A DNA stretch of 64,000 nt from Neorhizobium alkalisoli (GTDB lineage Bacteria; Pseudomonadota; Alphaproteobacteria; Rhizobiales; Rhizobiaceae): the NCBI RefSeq assembly GCF_002968635.1, contig NZ_PVBN01000005.1, forward strand, positions 186,001-250,000. Reading direction: 5' to 3'. The first letter of the stretch is position 1. Each line of letters opens with the position of its first letter. Below the pieces are notes generated by a model. The model was not told the DNA's origin. It searched no databases and saw only the letters and a list, made by a program, of their open reading frames with translations. Shown one piece after another: positions 1-9,895 of the stretch. Made by a program: the position numbers and the translations under genes.

Positions 1-766
1 CGTCGCTGTTGGCCAGGGCTGCCACGACCATCGGCAGTTCATGAGCGTTTGTGCCGACGGCTTCGAGGTCGGAATCCATGGCGAGCAGCACATTGCTGGT
101 GCCGGTGAAAGCCTCGCCAATTCCTTCCTTCAGCGCCTCGACACACCAGCGCTGCCAGAGAAAGCTGTGGCGCCGCCGCGTGCCGAAGTCGGAGATGCGA
201 AGCCCCGGCAGGGTGCGCAGCCGCTCGACCTTCTCCCACATCTTGGCTTTTGCCCGGGCGTAGAGAACGTCCAGGGCAAACGGGCCCATGCGCCGCATGG
301 CCGCGCGCGAGCGGAGTTCGTTGATGATGGCGAGTGCCGGGATTTCCCAGAGCGTGGTTTCCATCCAGCGGCCATGGAAGCTCAGCTCGAACTGTCCGTC
401 GCGTTTGGACAGCTCGTATTCAGGCAGCTTGTAGGTGGAAAGCCAGTTCAGGAATTCCGGCTCGAAGATCTGCTTTTTGCCGTAGAACGTGTTACCGGCC
501 AGCCAGATCATTTCTTTCTTCGAAAGCCCGACAGTGCGGGCGTGATCGAGCTGCTCGCGAAGCATGCCCTCATCGATCTCTTCCGCAAGCTTGACGCTGG
601 TCGTGCGGTTGATGAGAGAAAAGGTCGCGTCGACGTCCGGATAGAGCTTCCAGATCATCTGAAGCATCAGGAGCTTGTAGAAGTCCGTATCGATCAAGCT
701 TCGGATGATCGGGTCGAGCTTCCAGGTATGATTGTAAACCCTGCTCGCAATATCGGTCTTGGTCAT
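1..766 (-). CDS. pncB: Nicotinate phosphoribosyltransferase, C-terminus cut by window edge
   Basis: Converts nicotinate and PRPP to nicotinate mononucleotide in NAD salvage. The reverse strand from the ATG at 766 reads without a stop for 255 codons to the left edge. It begins [19 protein letters not shown] and soon reaches [17 protein letters not shown], the conserved N-terminal substrate-binding segment, then the block [14 protein letters not shown] and a TGTSNVLLA stretch near residue 225, all typical of PncB. The family is about 430 residues, so roughly the last 40 percent lies outside the window. The opposite strand also has a long open frame, but only the minus frame gives family motifs. 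Confidence 0.95.
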   Translation of the reverse strand, partial: MTKTDIASRVYNHTWKLDPIIRSLIDTDFYKLLMLQMIWKLYPDVDATFSLINRTTSVKLAEEIDEGMLREQLDHARTVGLSKKEMIWLAGNTFYGKKQIFEPEFLNWLSTYKLPEYELSKRDGQFELSFHGRWMETTLWEIPALAIINELRSRAAMRRMGPFALDVLYARAKAKMWEKVERLRTLPGLRISDFGTRRRHSFLWQRWCVEALKEGIGEAFTGTSNVLLAMDSDLEAVGTNAHELPMVVAALANSD

Positions 767-931
767 GCCCTGCCTGCCCCCGATCCGCTACGGACCGGCT
801 CCGCCGAGTGAGATGCATCCGGAGGCAGCGGCTGATCAACCTCCGGCAGTTTTATCGAAAAAAAAGCGGAGGAAGTCCAGAACGCAATTCGGCCGCGACG
901 GATCGCGGCCGAATGATGCCGATAGCGGCTC

Positions 932-1267
932 TTATGGGTTGTTGTTGGCAGGAGCGCCCGCGGGCGGTGTCGGGGCCGGCGGATTGGCAGGATTGGCCGA
1001 AGGCGCGGCATTCGGATTTTCCGGCGTCGTGCTGGCTGCAGGTGGCGTCGCCGTCTGTTCCGCCGGCGGATCCGTCGCCTCGCCCCACCATTCCGCAGCA
1101 CCCCATGCGAACAGCGCGAGAACGAGGCCGGCCACCAGCACGATCAGGACTGGCGAGCCTTTTCGTCCCTGACGGGCTTCCGTCGCGCTCATCGGTTCCT
1201 CCACGGAAGAACCGGTAAGGTTTGGGCGGCGGTCTGCAGGCTCCTTGGGATCGAAACGGGTGTTCAT
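932..1267 (-). CDS. Small single-pass membrane protein with Pro/Ala-rich tail, stress-type promoter
   Basis: A 111-residue protein of unknown function. The start is the ATG at 1267, chosen because AAGGAG lies seven bases upstream; a longer frame reaches 1309 but has no such site. Residues about 40-60 form one transmembrane helix (PVLIVLVAGLVLALFAW), followed by a low-complexity tail rich in Pro, Ala, Thr and Asn that ends in Asn-Asn-Asn-Pro. The layout suggests a cytoplasmic N-terminus and a periplasmic tail. A perfect GGAAC-N16-CGTT element at 1312-1336 would give a leader of about 38 bases, which suggests membership of the general stress regulon. Confidence 0.8.
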   Translation of the reverse strand: MNTRFDPKEPADRRPNLTGSSVEEPMSATEARQGRKGSPVLIVLVAGLVLALFAWGAAEWWGEATDPPAEQTATPPAASTTPENPNAAPSANPANPPAPTPPAGAPANNNP

Positions 1268-1311
1268 GATTTCGCTCCTTGTCTGCCGGAATGCCCGGCT
1301 CTTGCGCAAGA

Positions 1312-1336
1312 AACGGCCTTGGAATGGGAATGTTCC
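1312..1336 (-). promoter_or_regulatory. Sigma-EcfG (RpoE2)-type promoter
   Basis: On the minus strand, GGAAC (33-like element, 1332-1336) is followed by exactly 16 bases and CGTT (1312-1315). This is the consensus of the alphaproteobacterial general stress sigma factor. It sits 45 bases before the start codon at 1267. Confidence 0.75.
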
Positions 1337-1344
1337 GACGAGGA

Positions 1345-2295
1345 TCAGTAGCCGGAGCGGCGGTCGACGACGTTTTGCAATGGCTCGCCCTTCTCATGAC
1401 GTTCCATCTGGGCCTGCGCATTGCGGAAGAGCGCCCGGACATCAGAGGCCGAAGCGGCATGCGGCGTGACGATGACGTTCTCCATCCGCCACAAGGGGCT
1501 GTCCGTCGGCAGCGGCTCCTTTTCGAACACATCGAGCGACGCGCCGCCGAGAACTCCGGCCTCAAGTGCGGCGACAACGTCGGCCTCGACCTGGCTGCCC
1601 CCACGGCCGGCATTGATGAAGACCGGCCTTGCGAGCGCCCCACCCTGCCGAAGCCTGGAAAACAGCGCCGCGTTGAAGATACCATGCGTATCCGGCGTCA
1701 GAGGCAGAAGACCGACGAGTATGTCCGTCCTGGAGAGGAATGCGTCCAGTTCGCCACCATCGAACGTCTCGATGCCGTCGATCACCTTCCTGCTGCGCGA
1801 CCAGCCGATGACGTTGAAGCCCATGATCTTCAGCTTCCTAGCCGAGTCCTGCCCGAGCACGCCGAGGCCCATCACTCCGACTGTCAGATCCTTTGCTTCC
1901 GGTTGCGAAAGTTCGCGCCACTGCCGCTCGCGCTGCTGCTTCAGATAGGCCGGCACCTGACGCAGATGGCTCAAGGCCTGCAGCACCACCCACTCGCTCA
2001 TGCGGGTCGTCAGGCTTTCGTCCACGAAACGAACGATCGGGATATCCGGCAGATCAGGCAGCGTAAGGATGTGATCCACGCCCGCTCCACCCGAAAACAG
2101 TACCTCCAGATTTGGAGCCCGCTGAAACAGGTTTGGGTCCGGTTTCCAGATGATCGCATAACGGGCTTCAGACAGATCAAGGTCCGGATCGGAGGCACGC
2201 AGCACGGGCCAGCCGGAAAAAGCATTGGCGAGTGCGGCGTCGACCTCGCGGCGCTCGAATTTGAGATCGATGACGATGGGCTTTTTGGCGGGCAT
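1345..2295 (-). CDS. ghrA: Glyoxylate/hydroxypyruvate reductase A (D-2-hydroxyacid dehydrogenase)
   Basis: A 316-residue cytosolic NAD(P)H-dependent reductase of glyoxylate and hydroxypyruvate. The Rossmann nucleotide motif is VGVMGLGVLGQDSARKL (about residues 139-155), the substrate-binding Arg lies in INAGRGG (about 228-234), and the C-terminal SLDVFEKEPLP and VTPHAASAS carry the catalytic Glu and His. The residues between the catalytic blocks and the length match GhrA rather than the longer GhrB or GyaR type. It begins 15 bases after the yejF stop in the same orientation, so it is probably co-transcribed with the yej genes. Confidence 0.93.
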   Translation of the reverse strand: MPAKKPIVIDLKFERREVDAALANAFSGWPVLRASDPDLDLSEARYAIIWKPDPNLFQRAPNLEVLFSGGAGVDHILTLPDLPDIPIVRFVDESLTTRMSEWVVLQALSHLRQVPAYLKQQRERQWRELSQPEAKDLTVGVMGLGVLGQDSARKLKIMGFNVIGWSRSRKVIDGIETFDGGELDAFLSRTDILVGLLPLTPDTHGIFNAALFSRLRQGGALARPVFINAGRGGSQVEADVVAALEAGVLGGASLDVFEKEPLPTDSPLWRMENVIVTPHAASASDVRALFRNAQAQMERHEKGEPLQNVVDRRSGY

Positions 2296-2310
2296 GATGC
2301 TACCTTGGGA

Positions 2311-3939
2311 CTACTGGCTGATGGCAGAGGTCTCCACTGCCTCTAGATTGAAAGCGGCGGCCATCAGGGCGCGCGTATATTGCTCTTTCGGCGCTTTGAA
2401 TATCCGCTCGGCCGGCCCCTCTTCCACCACCTTGCCGAGCCGCATGACGATCACATGATTGGCAAGCGCCTTCACCACCTTCAGGTCGTGGCTAATGAAA
2501 AGATAGGCGAGATCGTGCTTCTTCTGCAGGTCGCGCAAGAGGTCGACCACCTGCGCCTGCACGGTCATGTCGAGTGCGGATGTGGGCTCGTCCAGCATGA
2601 CGAAACGCGGCTTCAGGACCATGGCGCGGGCGATCGCAATCCGTTGCCGCTGGCCGCCGGAAAACTCGTGCGGATATCGCCAGCGTGTGGCCGGATCGAG
2701 TCCGACTTCCGCCAGCGCCCAGGCGACACGTTCATCCCGTGCGTCGGCGGAGAGGGAGCGCTCGTGCACCTTCAGTCCTTCGGCGATGATCTCTCCGACG
2801 GACATGCGGGGGCTGAGCGATCCGTAGGGGTCCTGGAACACCACCTGCAGCCGGTCGCGGAAGGGCAGCATCTCCTTGAACGAAAACTTGTCGATCTCGC
2901 TGCCGATAAAGGCGATGCGGCCTTGAGACGAGATGAGACGAGCAAGCGCCAATCCGAGCGTGGTCTTGCCGGAGCCCGACTCCCCGACGACTCCCAGAGT
3001 TTCGCCGGCACGTAAGGTAAGATCGATGCCGTCCACCGCCTTCACGTGGTCGACAACCCGCCGCATCAGGCCTGCCTTGATCGGAAACCAGACACGGATG
3101 TCCTTGCCTTCCATGACGACCGGCTTCGTCGGGTCGGCCGGCGGCGGTTCGCCGCGCGGCTCGGAACCGAGGAGGTGGCGGGTGTATTCGTGCTGCGGAC
3201 GGGTGAAGACATCCTCGACTGTCCCACTCTCCACGATCTTGCCCTTGGTCATCACGCAGACGCGGTCGGCAAATTTCCGGACGATGCCGAGATCATGGGT
3301 GATGAACAACATCGACATGCCATGCTCGCCCTTGAGGCTGCGCAGGAGGTCGAGGATCTGCGCCTGAACGGTGACGTCGAGTGCCGTGGTAGGCTCGTCG
3401 GCGATCAGCAGTTTCGGCCGGTTCGCCAGGGCCATGGCGATCATCACACGCTGGCGCTGGCCGCCGGAAAGCTCGTGCGGATAGGCCGTCAGCCGTTTCT
3501 CGGGCTCGCGGATGCCTACCTGGTTCAGCAGTTCGAGCGTGCGGATCCGGGCGATCTGGCCGCTGATGCCCTTGTGCAGTTCAAGAATCTCGCCGATCTG
3601 CTTTTCGATCGTGTGGAGCGGATTGAGCGATGTCATCGGCTCCTGGAAGATCATCGTGATGTCGTCGCCGCGGACATTTCGGAGTTCCGGCTCGGAGGCC
3701 TTCAACAGGTCCTTGCCTTCGAAAAAGATCTCGCCGGACGGATGACTTGCGGCCGGATAGGGAAGAAGCTTCAGGATCGAATTGGCCGTGACCGATTTGC
3801 CGGACCCGGATTCTCCCACAAGCGCCACGACCTCGCCCGGATGGATATCGAACGATACCCTGTCGACGGCAAGCGACGTATTGCGTCCCTGATGGAAGGC
3901 GACTGACAGATCACGGACGGAAAGGAGCGGTTCTTTCAT
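2311..3939 (-). CDS. yejF: Oligopeptide/microcin C-type ABC importer, double ATPase
   Basis: A 542-residue fusion of two ABC ATPase domains that powers the Yej peptide importer. Domain 1 has Walker A GESGSGKS (42-49), signature LSGGQ (157-161) and Walker B LLIADE (177-182). Domain 2 has GESGSGKT (319-326), FSGGQ (426-430) and VMLDEP (447-452). Each domain is followed by the Opp-type extension seen in dipeptide ATPases. It starts four bases after the yejE stop. In this family YejABEF imports oligopeptides, including microcin C in Escherichia coli and NCR peptides in Sinorhizobium. Confidence 0.95.
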   Translation of the reverse strand: MKEPLLSVRDLSVAFHQGRNTSLAVDRVSFDIHPGEVVALVGESGSGKSVTANSILKLLPYPAASHPSGEIFFEGKDLLKASEPELRNVRGDDITMIFQEPMTSLNPLHTIEKQIGEILELHKGISGQIARIRTLELLNQVGIREPEKRLTAYPHELSGGQRQRVMIAMALANRPKLLIADEPTTALDVTVQAQILDLLRSLKGEHGMSMLFITHDLGIVRKFADRVCVMTKGKIVESGTVEDVFTRPQHEYTRHLLGSEPRGEPPPADPTKPVVMEGKDIRVWFPIKAGLMRRVVDHVKAVDGIDLTLRAGETLGVVGESGSGKTTLGLALARLISSQGRIAFIGSEIDKFSFKEMLPFRDRLQVVFQDPYGSLSPRMSVGEIIAEGLKVHERSLSADARDERVAWALAEVGLDPATRWRYPHEFSGGQRQRIAIARAMVLKPRFVMLDEPTSALDMTVQAQVVDLLRDLQKKHDLAYLFISHDLKVVKALANHVIVMRLGKVVEEGPAERIFKAPKEQYTRALMAAAFNLEAVETSAISQ

Positions 3940-3943
3940 GGGC

Positions 3944-5092
3944 TCAACCGAACGTCTTTCTTGGATCGAAGGCGTCGCGCACCGCTTCGCCGACGAAGAT
4001 CAGCAGCGACAGCATGATCGACATGGTGAAGAAGGCGGTCAGCCCCAGCCAGGGTGCCTGCAGGTTGTTCTTGCCCTGCGCGACCATCTCGCCCAGCGAA
4101 GGAGAACCCGGAGGCATGCCGAAGCCGAGGAAATCGAGCGAGGTAAGGGTCGCGATCGAGCCGGACAGGATGAACGGCAGGAAGGTGAGCGTCGCCACCA
4201 TGGCATTCGGCAAGAGATGCCGGTACATGATGGTCCAGTTGCCGACACCGAGCGCACGCGCCGCCCGCACATATTCGAAATTGCGGGCTCTCAGAAACTC
4301 CGCCCGCACGACGCCGACGAAGCCCACCCATGAGAAAAGCAGCATGATGCCGAGCAGGACGAAAAAGCCGGGCGGCAGGATCGCCGCGATGATCAGCAGG
4401 ATGTAGAGAACCGGCATGGACGACCAGATTTCGATGAAGCGCTGGAGAAGAAGGTCCGTCCAGCCTCCGAAATAGCCCTGGATCGCGCCGGCCGTGACGC
4501 CGATGATCGCCGAGCAGATGGTGAGCGCCAGGCCGAACAGGACCGAAATACGGAATCCATAGATCATCCGCGCGGTCACATCGCGCGCCTGATCGTCGGT
4601 GCCGAGCCAGTTCAGGTTGCCGAGGATGCAGTTGGGATCCTGATCGCCTTGCGGATAGGCCTTGCAGCGATCCCCTTTCGCCATCATCCAGAACGGCTCG
4701 GTGGGCGCCGAATGGGGAATATTGGAGTTGACCGTCTGGTAGGAGTAGCGGATCGGCGGCCAGATCATCCAGCCATTGGCATCGATCTCCTGCTGAATGA
4801 AATCCGACCGATAGTCGGTGGTGGCCAGAAAGCCCCCGAACTTCTCCTCCGGATAATCGACCAAGACCGGGTAAAGCATCTCACCTTTGTAGGAGGCAAG
4901 GATCGGCCGGTCATTGGCGATGAACTCGGCCATCAGGCTCAGCACGAACAGGATCATGAAAATCCAGAAGGACCAGTAGCCGCGCTTGTTGGCACGGAAG
5001 TTGTCCAGCCGTCTCCGGTTGGTCGGGGAAAGCCAGGGCCGCCTGGGCGGCCGTTCCACCGGAGCCGTGGTCTTTGCGGCGGATGCCTCCAT
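3944..5092 (-). CDS. yejE: Yej importer, inner-membrane permease E
   Basis: A 382-residue permease. After a cytoplasmic N-terminus comes one helix (YWSFWIFMILFVLSLMAEFI, about 39-58), a periplasmic segment of about 110 residues typical of YejE/OppC, and a five-helix BPD-transport domain. The EAA-loop motif RAARALGVGNWTIMYRHLLP contacts the ATPase. The start overlaps the yejB stop in TGATG, so the two are translationally coupled. The protein pairs with YejB to form the channel. Confidence 0.94.
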   Translation of the reverse strand: MEASAAKTTAPVERPPRRPWLSPTNRRRLDNFRANKRGYWSFWIFMILFVLSLMAEFIANDRPILASYKGEMLYPVLVDYPEEKFGGFLATTDYRSDFIQQEIDANGWMIWPPIRYSYQTVNSNIPHSAPTEPFWMMAKGDRCKAYPQGDQDPNCILGNLNWLGTDDQARDVTARMIYGFRISVLFGLALTICSAIIGVTAGAIQGYFGGWTDLLLQRFIEIWSSMPVLYILLIIAAILPPGFFVLLGIMLLFSWVGFVGVVRAEFLRARNFEYVRAARALGVGNWTIMYRHLLPNAMVATLTFLPFILSGSIATLTSLDFLGFGMPPGSPSLGEMVAQGKNNLQAPWLGLTAFFTMSIMLSLLIFVGEAVRDAFDPRKTFG

Positions 5093-6174
5093 CAGACATC
5101 CCTCCGCTCGAAGTCGATGCGCGGATCGATCCAGGTATAGATCAGGTCGGAGATCAGGGCGACGATGAGCCCGATCAGCGAGAAGATGTAGAGCGTGCCG
5201 AAGACGATCGGATAGTCGCGATTGACGACCGCGAGGTAGCTCAGCCGGCCCAGACCATCGAGGGAGAAGATATTCTCGATCAAAAGCGATCCGGTGAAGA
5301 AGGCGGAAATGAAGGCGCCGGGAAAGCCCGCGATGACGATCAGCATGGCGTTGCGGAAGACATGGCCGTAAAGCACCTGGCGCTCGTTGAGGCCCTTGGC
5401 GCGGGCGGTCACGACATATTGCTTCTTGATCTCGTCAATGAAGGAATTCTTGGTCAGGAGCGTCGTGGTCGCGAAAGCGGAGAGCGAAAGCGCGATCAGC
5501 GGCAGGGTCAGATGCCAGAAGTAGTCGAGGACCTTTTCCCACCAGGAAAGCTCGGAAAAGTTGTCCGAGACGAGGCCGCGCAGCGGAAACCAATCGAAGA
5601 AGGAGCCGCCGGCAAAAAGCACGATCAGCAGAATGCCGAACAGGAAGCTCGGCACCGCGTAACCGACAACAATGATGCCTGAAGTCCAGACATCGAAGGT
5701 CGATCCGTCCTTCACCGCCTTGCGGATGCCAAGCGGAATGGAGATCAGATAGGAGACCACGAGAATCCAGAAGCCGAGCGAAATCGACACCGGCAGTTTT
5801 TCGCCGATCAGTCCGATCACGGACGTGTTGCGGAAGAAGCTCTCGCCGAAATCGAAGCGGATGTAGTTCCACATCATGTTAAGGAAACGCGTCAGCGGCG
5901 GCTTGTCGAAGCCGAACTGCTGTTCGAGTTTCTTGATGAATTCCGGATCGAGGCCCTGGGCGCCGCGATAGCGGGATTCTTCCCCGCCACCCTGGCTCAG
6001 CACGTCGCTGCCACCACCGGAAAGCCGGTCGCCGGTATCCTGCCCCTGGAGCTGGGCAATCACCTGCTCTACGGGCCCACCGGGCGCAAACTGCACGACA
6101 AGGAAAGAGATCGCCATGATGCCCACAAGCGTCGGTATCATCAGCAGGAGACGGCGGAGGATATAGGCGCCCAT
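5092..6174 (-). CDS. yejB: Yej importer, inner-membrane permease B
   Basis: A 360-residue permease of the OppB type, beginning [20 protein letters not shown], the standard first helix of this family. The EAA-type loop is [20 protein letters not shown] (about 263-282), and the C-terminal helices include the [20 protein letters not shown] segment. AGGGAG lies just before the ATG at 6174. A 136-base gap separates it from the yejA stop; I see no gene there, and the four yej genes are in the usual order A-B-E-F on the minus strand. Confidence 0.94.
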   Translation of the reverse strand: MGAYILRRLLLMIPTLVGIMAISFLVVQFAPGGPVEQVIAQLQGQDTGDRLSGGGSDVLSQGGGEESRYRGAQGLDPEFIKKLEQQFGFDKPPLTRFLNMMWNYIRFDFGESFFRNTSVIGLIGEKLPVSISLGFWILVVSYLISIPLGIRKAVKDGSTFDVWTSGIIVVGYAVPSFLFGILLIVLFAGGSFFDWFPLRGLVSDNFSELSWWEKVLDYFWHLTLPLIALSLSAFATTTLLTKNSFIDEIKKQYVVTARAKGLNERQVLYGHVFRNAMLIVIAGFPGAFISAFFTGSLLIENIFSLDGLGRLSYLAVVNRDYPIVFGTLYIFSLIGLIVALISDLIYTWIDPRIDFERRDV

Positions 6175-6310
6175 TAGAACTCCCTGTCCGTCATGGCGAA
6201 CTTTGCCCCGCCGCGCATCTCAGCGAACGTCAAATGGCGTTTTCCTCGTCCCTGCCTGCGAATCATCTGGTCCCATTTGGAACAGGAGCCGGCTTGCGGC
6301 GCAAGTCTCC

Positions 6311-8149
6311 TCACTTGCCGGCACTCTTCGACCACCAGATTCCTGGAAATCCTATGCCATAGGCGGGCAGTTCGGCGGGCCGGGCAATCCTGTTCCAATA
6401 GGCGATCTTCGCTTCGCCGGAGTAAAACATCGGAATCACGAAATGATTGGCGAGCAGAACGCGATCGAGCGCCTTTACCGCCGCCACCTGCTCCTCACGG
6501 TTGGGCGCGGCGGTGATCATGCGGATAAGCTGATCGACCGCCGGATCGGCAATGCCAGCATAGTTACGCGAGCCGATACGACTGACCGATTCTGAGCCCC
6601 AATAATCAGACTGCTCATTGCCGGGATTCATCGTCTGTGCCCAGACGCCATACATCATGTCGTAATCGAAGCTTCGGACCCGGTTGACGTATTGCGAAGC
6701 ATCGACGGTTCGGATGCGGGCATCGACGCCTATCTTCTTCAGGCTCGCCACATAGGGCAGCACCGTGCGCTCTTGCGATGGGCTGTTCAACAAGATTTCG
6801 AAGCCCATGGGTTGCCCGGTCTTGATGTTGACCATCCGGTTGCCCTTCAGCTCCCAACCGGCTTCCTTGAAGAGCGCAACGGCCTTTCGCAGGTTGTCGC
6901 GCACCTTCTGCGGGTCACCACCGACGGGATTGGTATAAGGCGTCGTGAAAACTTGCGGAGGCACCTTGTCCTTAAGGTCCTTCAGGATCTCCAGTTCGCG
7001 TCCCTGCGGCAGGCCGGAGGAAGCGAGCTCGGTGCCCCAGAAAAAACTGTCGACACGCTTCAGACCGCCATAGGCAAGGTTCTTGTTGAGATCCTCGAAA
7101 TCATAAGCGTAGTTCAATGCCTCACGCACCCGAGCATCCTTGAAGATTTCCCGGCGGATGTTCGGCACGTATGCCTGCATTATGCCCGTAGCCCGAAACG
7201 GGTTGGTGAGCGCTTCGCGTATCACCCGGCCGTCCTTCACCGCATCGAAATCATAGCGAGTGGCCCAGCGGCTCGAACTGTTTTCCTGCTGGTAATCAAT
7301 ATTGCCCGCGCGAAATGCTTCGAACTCGACGTCGCGATCGGCGAAATAGGTATAGCTGATCACCTTGAAATTGTATTGACCGACATTGATCGGCAGATCC
7401 TTGCCCCAGTAGTCGTCCCGCAGTTCGTAGCGAATGGTCGAGCCGGGCTGGAAGGAAGCCATTTTATAGGGACCGGAACCCATGGGAGGTTCAAGCGTCG
7501 TGCGGGAGATATCCCGCTGCTGGCCTTGGGCAGTCTTGCCCTCCCACCAATGCTTCGGTAGCACCGGAAAATCGCCGACGATGGAGGGTAGTTCGCGATT
7601 GTTCTTTTCGTCGAACCGGAACGTCACCTCGCGCTCGCCCGTCTTTTCCGCCACGGTTACGTGCCGGTAGTAGTTCGAATAAAGCGCGCTATGCTCCTTT
7701 GCCTTTTCGAAGCTGAAGATCACGTCCTCCGGCGTGACCGGCTGGCCATCCGCCCATTTCGCTTCCGGACGGAGGCGGAAGGTCACAGACGACATATCTT
7801 CCGGATATGAGAGTGCCTCGGCCAACAGGCCGTAAGAACCGAAAACTTCGTCCTCGGAATGCTTCAAAAGCGTATCGAAAAGATTGCCAAGTCCAACCGC
7901 CGGCGTACCTCGGTCGATGAGGGGATTGAAATTGTCGAAGGTCCCTTCCTCGGAAAGGCGCAATTCCCCAGCCTTCGGCGCATCGGGGTTCACATAGGGA
8001 AGCCGTTTGAAGTCTGCCGGCAGTTTCGGCTCGTCGAGAACAGCAATTGCGTGCCGCCATTGCGGCTCTTGCGCCGCGGCGGGCGCGGTCATCACTGCAA
8101 TTGCTATGAGGAAGGTTCCAGAGATCACCTTCAGTCGAGCCAAATTCAT
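6311..8149 (-). CDS. yejA: Yej importer, periplasmic peptide-binding protein
   Basis: A 612-residue SBP family 5 protein that captures peptides in the periplasm. The N-terminus is a clear Sec signal peptide (hydrophobic stretch SGTFLIAIAVMTAPAAAQ with cleavage likely after AAA at about residue 26). The mature protein contains GELRLSEEGTFDNFNPLIDR, characteristic of the YejA branch, and the DVIFSFEKAK and EALNYAYDFE blocks of SBP5. AAGGGA precedes the ATG at 8149. The 180-base interval to mepA is divergent and should hold the promoters of both units. Confidence 0.94.
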   Translation of the reverse strand: MNLARLKVISGTFLIAIAVMTAPAAAQEPQWRHAIAVLDEPKLPADFKRLPYVNPDAPKAGELRLSEEGTFDNFNPLIDRGTPAVGLGNLFDTLLKHSEDEVFGSYGLLAEALSYPEDMSSVTFRLRPEAKWADGQPVTPEDVIFSFEKAKEHSALYSNYYRHVTVAEKTGEREVTFRFDEKNNRELPSIVGDFPVLPKHWWEGKTAQGQQRDISRTTLEPPMGSGPYKMASFQPGSTIRYELRDDYWGKDLPINVGQYNFKVISYTYFADRDVEFEAFRAGNIDYQQENSSSRWATRYDFDAVKDGRVIREALTNPFRATGIMQAYVPNIRREIFKDARVREALNYAYDFEDLNKNLAYGGLKRVDSFFWGTELASSGLPQGRELEILKDLKDKVPPQVFTTPYTNPVGGDPQKVRDNLRKAVALFKEAGWELKGNRMVNIKTGQPMGFEILLNSPSQERTVLPYVASLKKIGVDARIRTVDASQYVNRVRSFDYDMMYGVWAQTMNPGNEQSDYWGSESVSRIGSRNYAGIADPAVDQLIRMITAAPNREEQVAAVKALDRVLLANHFVIPMFYSGEAKIAYWNRIARPAELPAYGIGFPGIWWSKSAGK

Positions 8150-8328
8150 TCGCTATCCCTTGTTCAAATTCTTTGTTGCGTCGAAGCATAGGGCAAAAGG
8201 CGGCAAAAAACAGGAACTCATGCTCACAAGCGCTTTATCTGCCGCATATAGACAAACCTCTTTCGATCTCCATTTCACCAAAATCCTATTTCACAGTAGA
8301 TTCAAAGCTACCGAGTGATTTGCGGCGG

Positions 8329-9390
8329 ATGGGCATGGCATCGATTTCGCGTTCAATTATTTTGCAGGCGGTTGCGTCCGCCTTTCTTTGCACGGCATTG
8401 GCCGGACCTTCGACGGCACAGGAGGGCACCCCGGCAAAACAGCTTTTCGGCGGTGTGACGCTGCCGAGCAAGACGGATCCCCAGCCGGTCGGTTTCTATG
8501 CCAAAGGCTGCATGTCGGGCGCAGTGGCCCTTCCGACCGATGGTCCGACCTGGCAGGCGATGCGCCTTTCACGCAATCGGCGCTGGGGCAATCCGCAGAT
8601 GATTGCGCTTCTGGAGCAGTTTTCCCGCGACTCGACAAAGCTCGGCTGGGGATCTGGAATCCTTGTCGGCGACATTTCGCAGCCACGCGGCGGTCCGATG
8701 TTGTCCGGCCACTCGTCGCACCAGATCGGCCTCGACGCGGATATCTGGTTCACGCCCAAGCCCGACCAACCGCTTTCGCCGCAGGAACGTGAGAGCATGC
8801 CGTTCACCTCCATGCTCGACAAGAGCAAGTTCCTGACCGTCGATCCGAAGCGTTGGACAACCACCCATGCCCGCGTGGTGATGCAGGCGGCGAGCTATCC
8901 GCAGGTGGAGAGGGTTTTCGTCAACCCGGCGATCAAAAAGAAGCTCTGCGAGACGTGGACAGGCGACCGCTCGCTGCTCGGCAAAGTACGGCCGATCTAC
9001 GGCCACGACGAGCACTTCCACATCCGCATCCATTGCCCTGCCGGAGCATCCGGCTGCCAGAAGCAGGCGCCGGTCACAGCCGGTGACGGGTGCGACAAGT
9101 CGCTTGCCTGGTGGTTTACCAAGGAACCCTGGGCGGCACCGAAACCCGATCCGAACAAGAAGCCCGTGAAGCCGCGGCCCGTCATGCTGTCTGATCTGCC
9201 GAAGGCTTGCGCAGCCGTGCTCGCGGCCCCTGCGCGTGCCGAAGAGGAAGCGACCTTCGGCGGCGGCGCCATGGCCTTCACCTCCCAGCCGGCCTCGTCC
9301 GCGCCGGCTCGCAACATCGAAGCGATCATCAACGATCCGCCCGTGCCGACTGCGGAGGTTCCCCTCCCCAAGCCCCGGCCGCTGCAATAG
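8329..9390 (+). CDS. mepA: Penicillin-insensitive murein endopeptidase
   Basis: A 353-residue periplasmic LAS-type metallopeptidase that cuts the D-Ala-mDAP crosslink of peptidoglycan. Two near in-frame starts (8329 and 8335) both precede a signal peptide ending around STAQE; an upstream extension to 8173 adds residues that do not look like protein and is not used. The MepA motifs SGHSSHQIGLDADIWF (zinc ligands His and Asp) and YGHDEHFHIRIHCP (His-x-His) are intact. A proline-rich tail ends in PLPKPRPLQ. The 116 bases to mgsA hold an imperfect hairpin near 9404-9430 and nothing else that I recognise. Confidence 0.92.
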   Translation: MGMASISRSIILQAVASAFLCTALAGPSTAQEGTPAKQLFGGVTLPSKTDPQPVGFYAKGCMSGAVALPTDGPTWQAMRLSRNRRWGNPQMIALLEQFSRDSTKLGWGSGILVGDISQPRGGPMLSGHSSHQIGLDADIWFTPKPDQPLSPQERESMPFTSMLDKSKFLTVDPKRWTTTHARVVMQAASYPQVERVFVNPAIKKKLCETWTGDRSLLGKVRPIYGHDEHFHIRIHCPAGASGCQKQAPVTAGDGCDKSLAWWFTKEPWAAPKPDPNKKPVKPRPVMLSDLPKACAAVLAAPARAEEEATFGGGAMAFTSQPASSAPARNIEAIINDPPVPTAEVPLPKPRPLQ

Positions 9391-9506
9391 CCATGGACAA
9401 AGCCGGCGCTTGAAAGCGTCGGCGGCTCCCCCACCTTCCCAAGAACAGTCGGGCACGCTAGAAGCGGGTAAATCGATTGAAACCGTTCCTGGGAGAAGGC
9501 TCGTTT

Positions 9507-9887
9507 ATGTCGCCCAAGCCGTGTATCGCGCTGATCGCGCACGACGAGAAAAAGGACGACATGGCGGATTTCGCCCGCCATCATCAGGGCTCGCTCTCCC
9601 GTTTCCGCATCGTCGCCACCGGCACGACAGGCGGCCGCGTTCAGGATGCCTGTCCGAGCCTCGACGTTACACGGTTGAAAAGCGGCCCGCTCGGCGGGGA
9701 CCAGCAGATCGGCGCGATGATCGCCACCGGCGAAGTCGATATGCTGATCTTCTTCATCGACCCCTTGAGCGCACTGCCGCATGACGTGGATGTCAAGGCG
9801 CTGACACGGCTTGCCACCGTCTACGACATACCGATGGCACTCAATCGTGCTACAGCCGAAAAACTCATCGATTTTCAGAAGGACTAA
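9507..9887 (+). CDS. mgsA: Methylglyoxal synthase
   Basis: A 126-residue enzyme that converts dihydroxyacetone phosphate to methylglyoxal and phosphate, bypassing lower glycolysis. The start at 9507 is preceded by GGGAGAAGG; a frame open to 9477 adds ten residues without support. The family blocks [21 protein letters not shown] and [11 protein letters not shown], including the catalytic Asp in HDEKKDD and the phosphate loop TGTTGGR, are all present. It ends eight bases before glk, so the two likely form an operon dealing with hexose flux. Confidence 0.93.
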   Translation: MSPKPCIALIAHDEKKDDMADFARHHQGSLSRFRIVATGTTGGRVQDACPSLDVTRLKSGPLGGDQQIGAMIATGEVDMLIFFIDPLSALPHDVDVKALTRLATVYDIPMALNRATAEKLIDFQKD

Positions 9888-9895
9888 GCCCCGCG

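Noticed and set aside
41-811. 256-codon plus-strand open frame
   Set aside because: It is the complement of pncB, whose minus frame has clear family motifs.
1279-2346. 355-codon plus-strand frame
   Set aside because: Antisense to ghrA; composition is typical of a GC-rich shadow.
8160-8180. Possible SOS box before mepA (GTTC then TTGTTG)
   Set aside because: The second half does not match GTTC at the required seven-base spacing.
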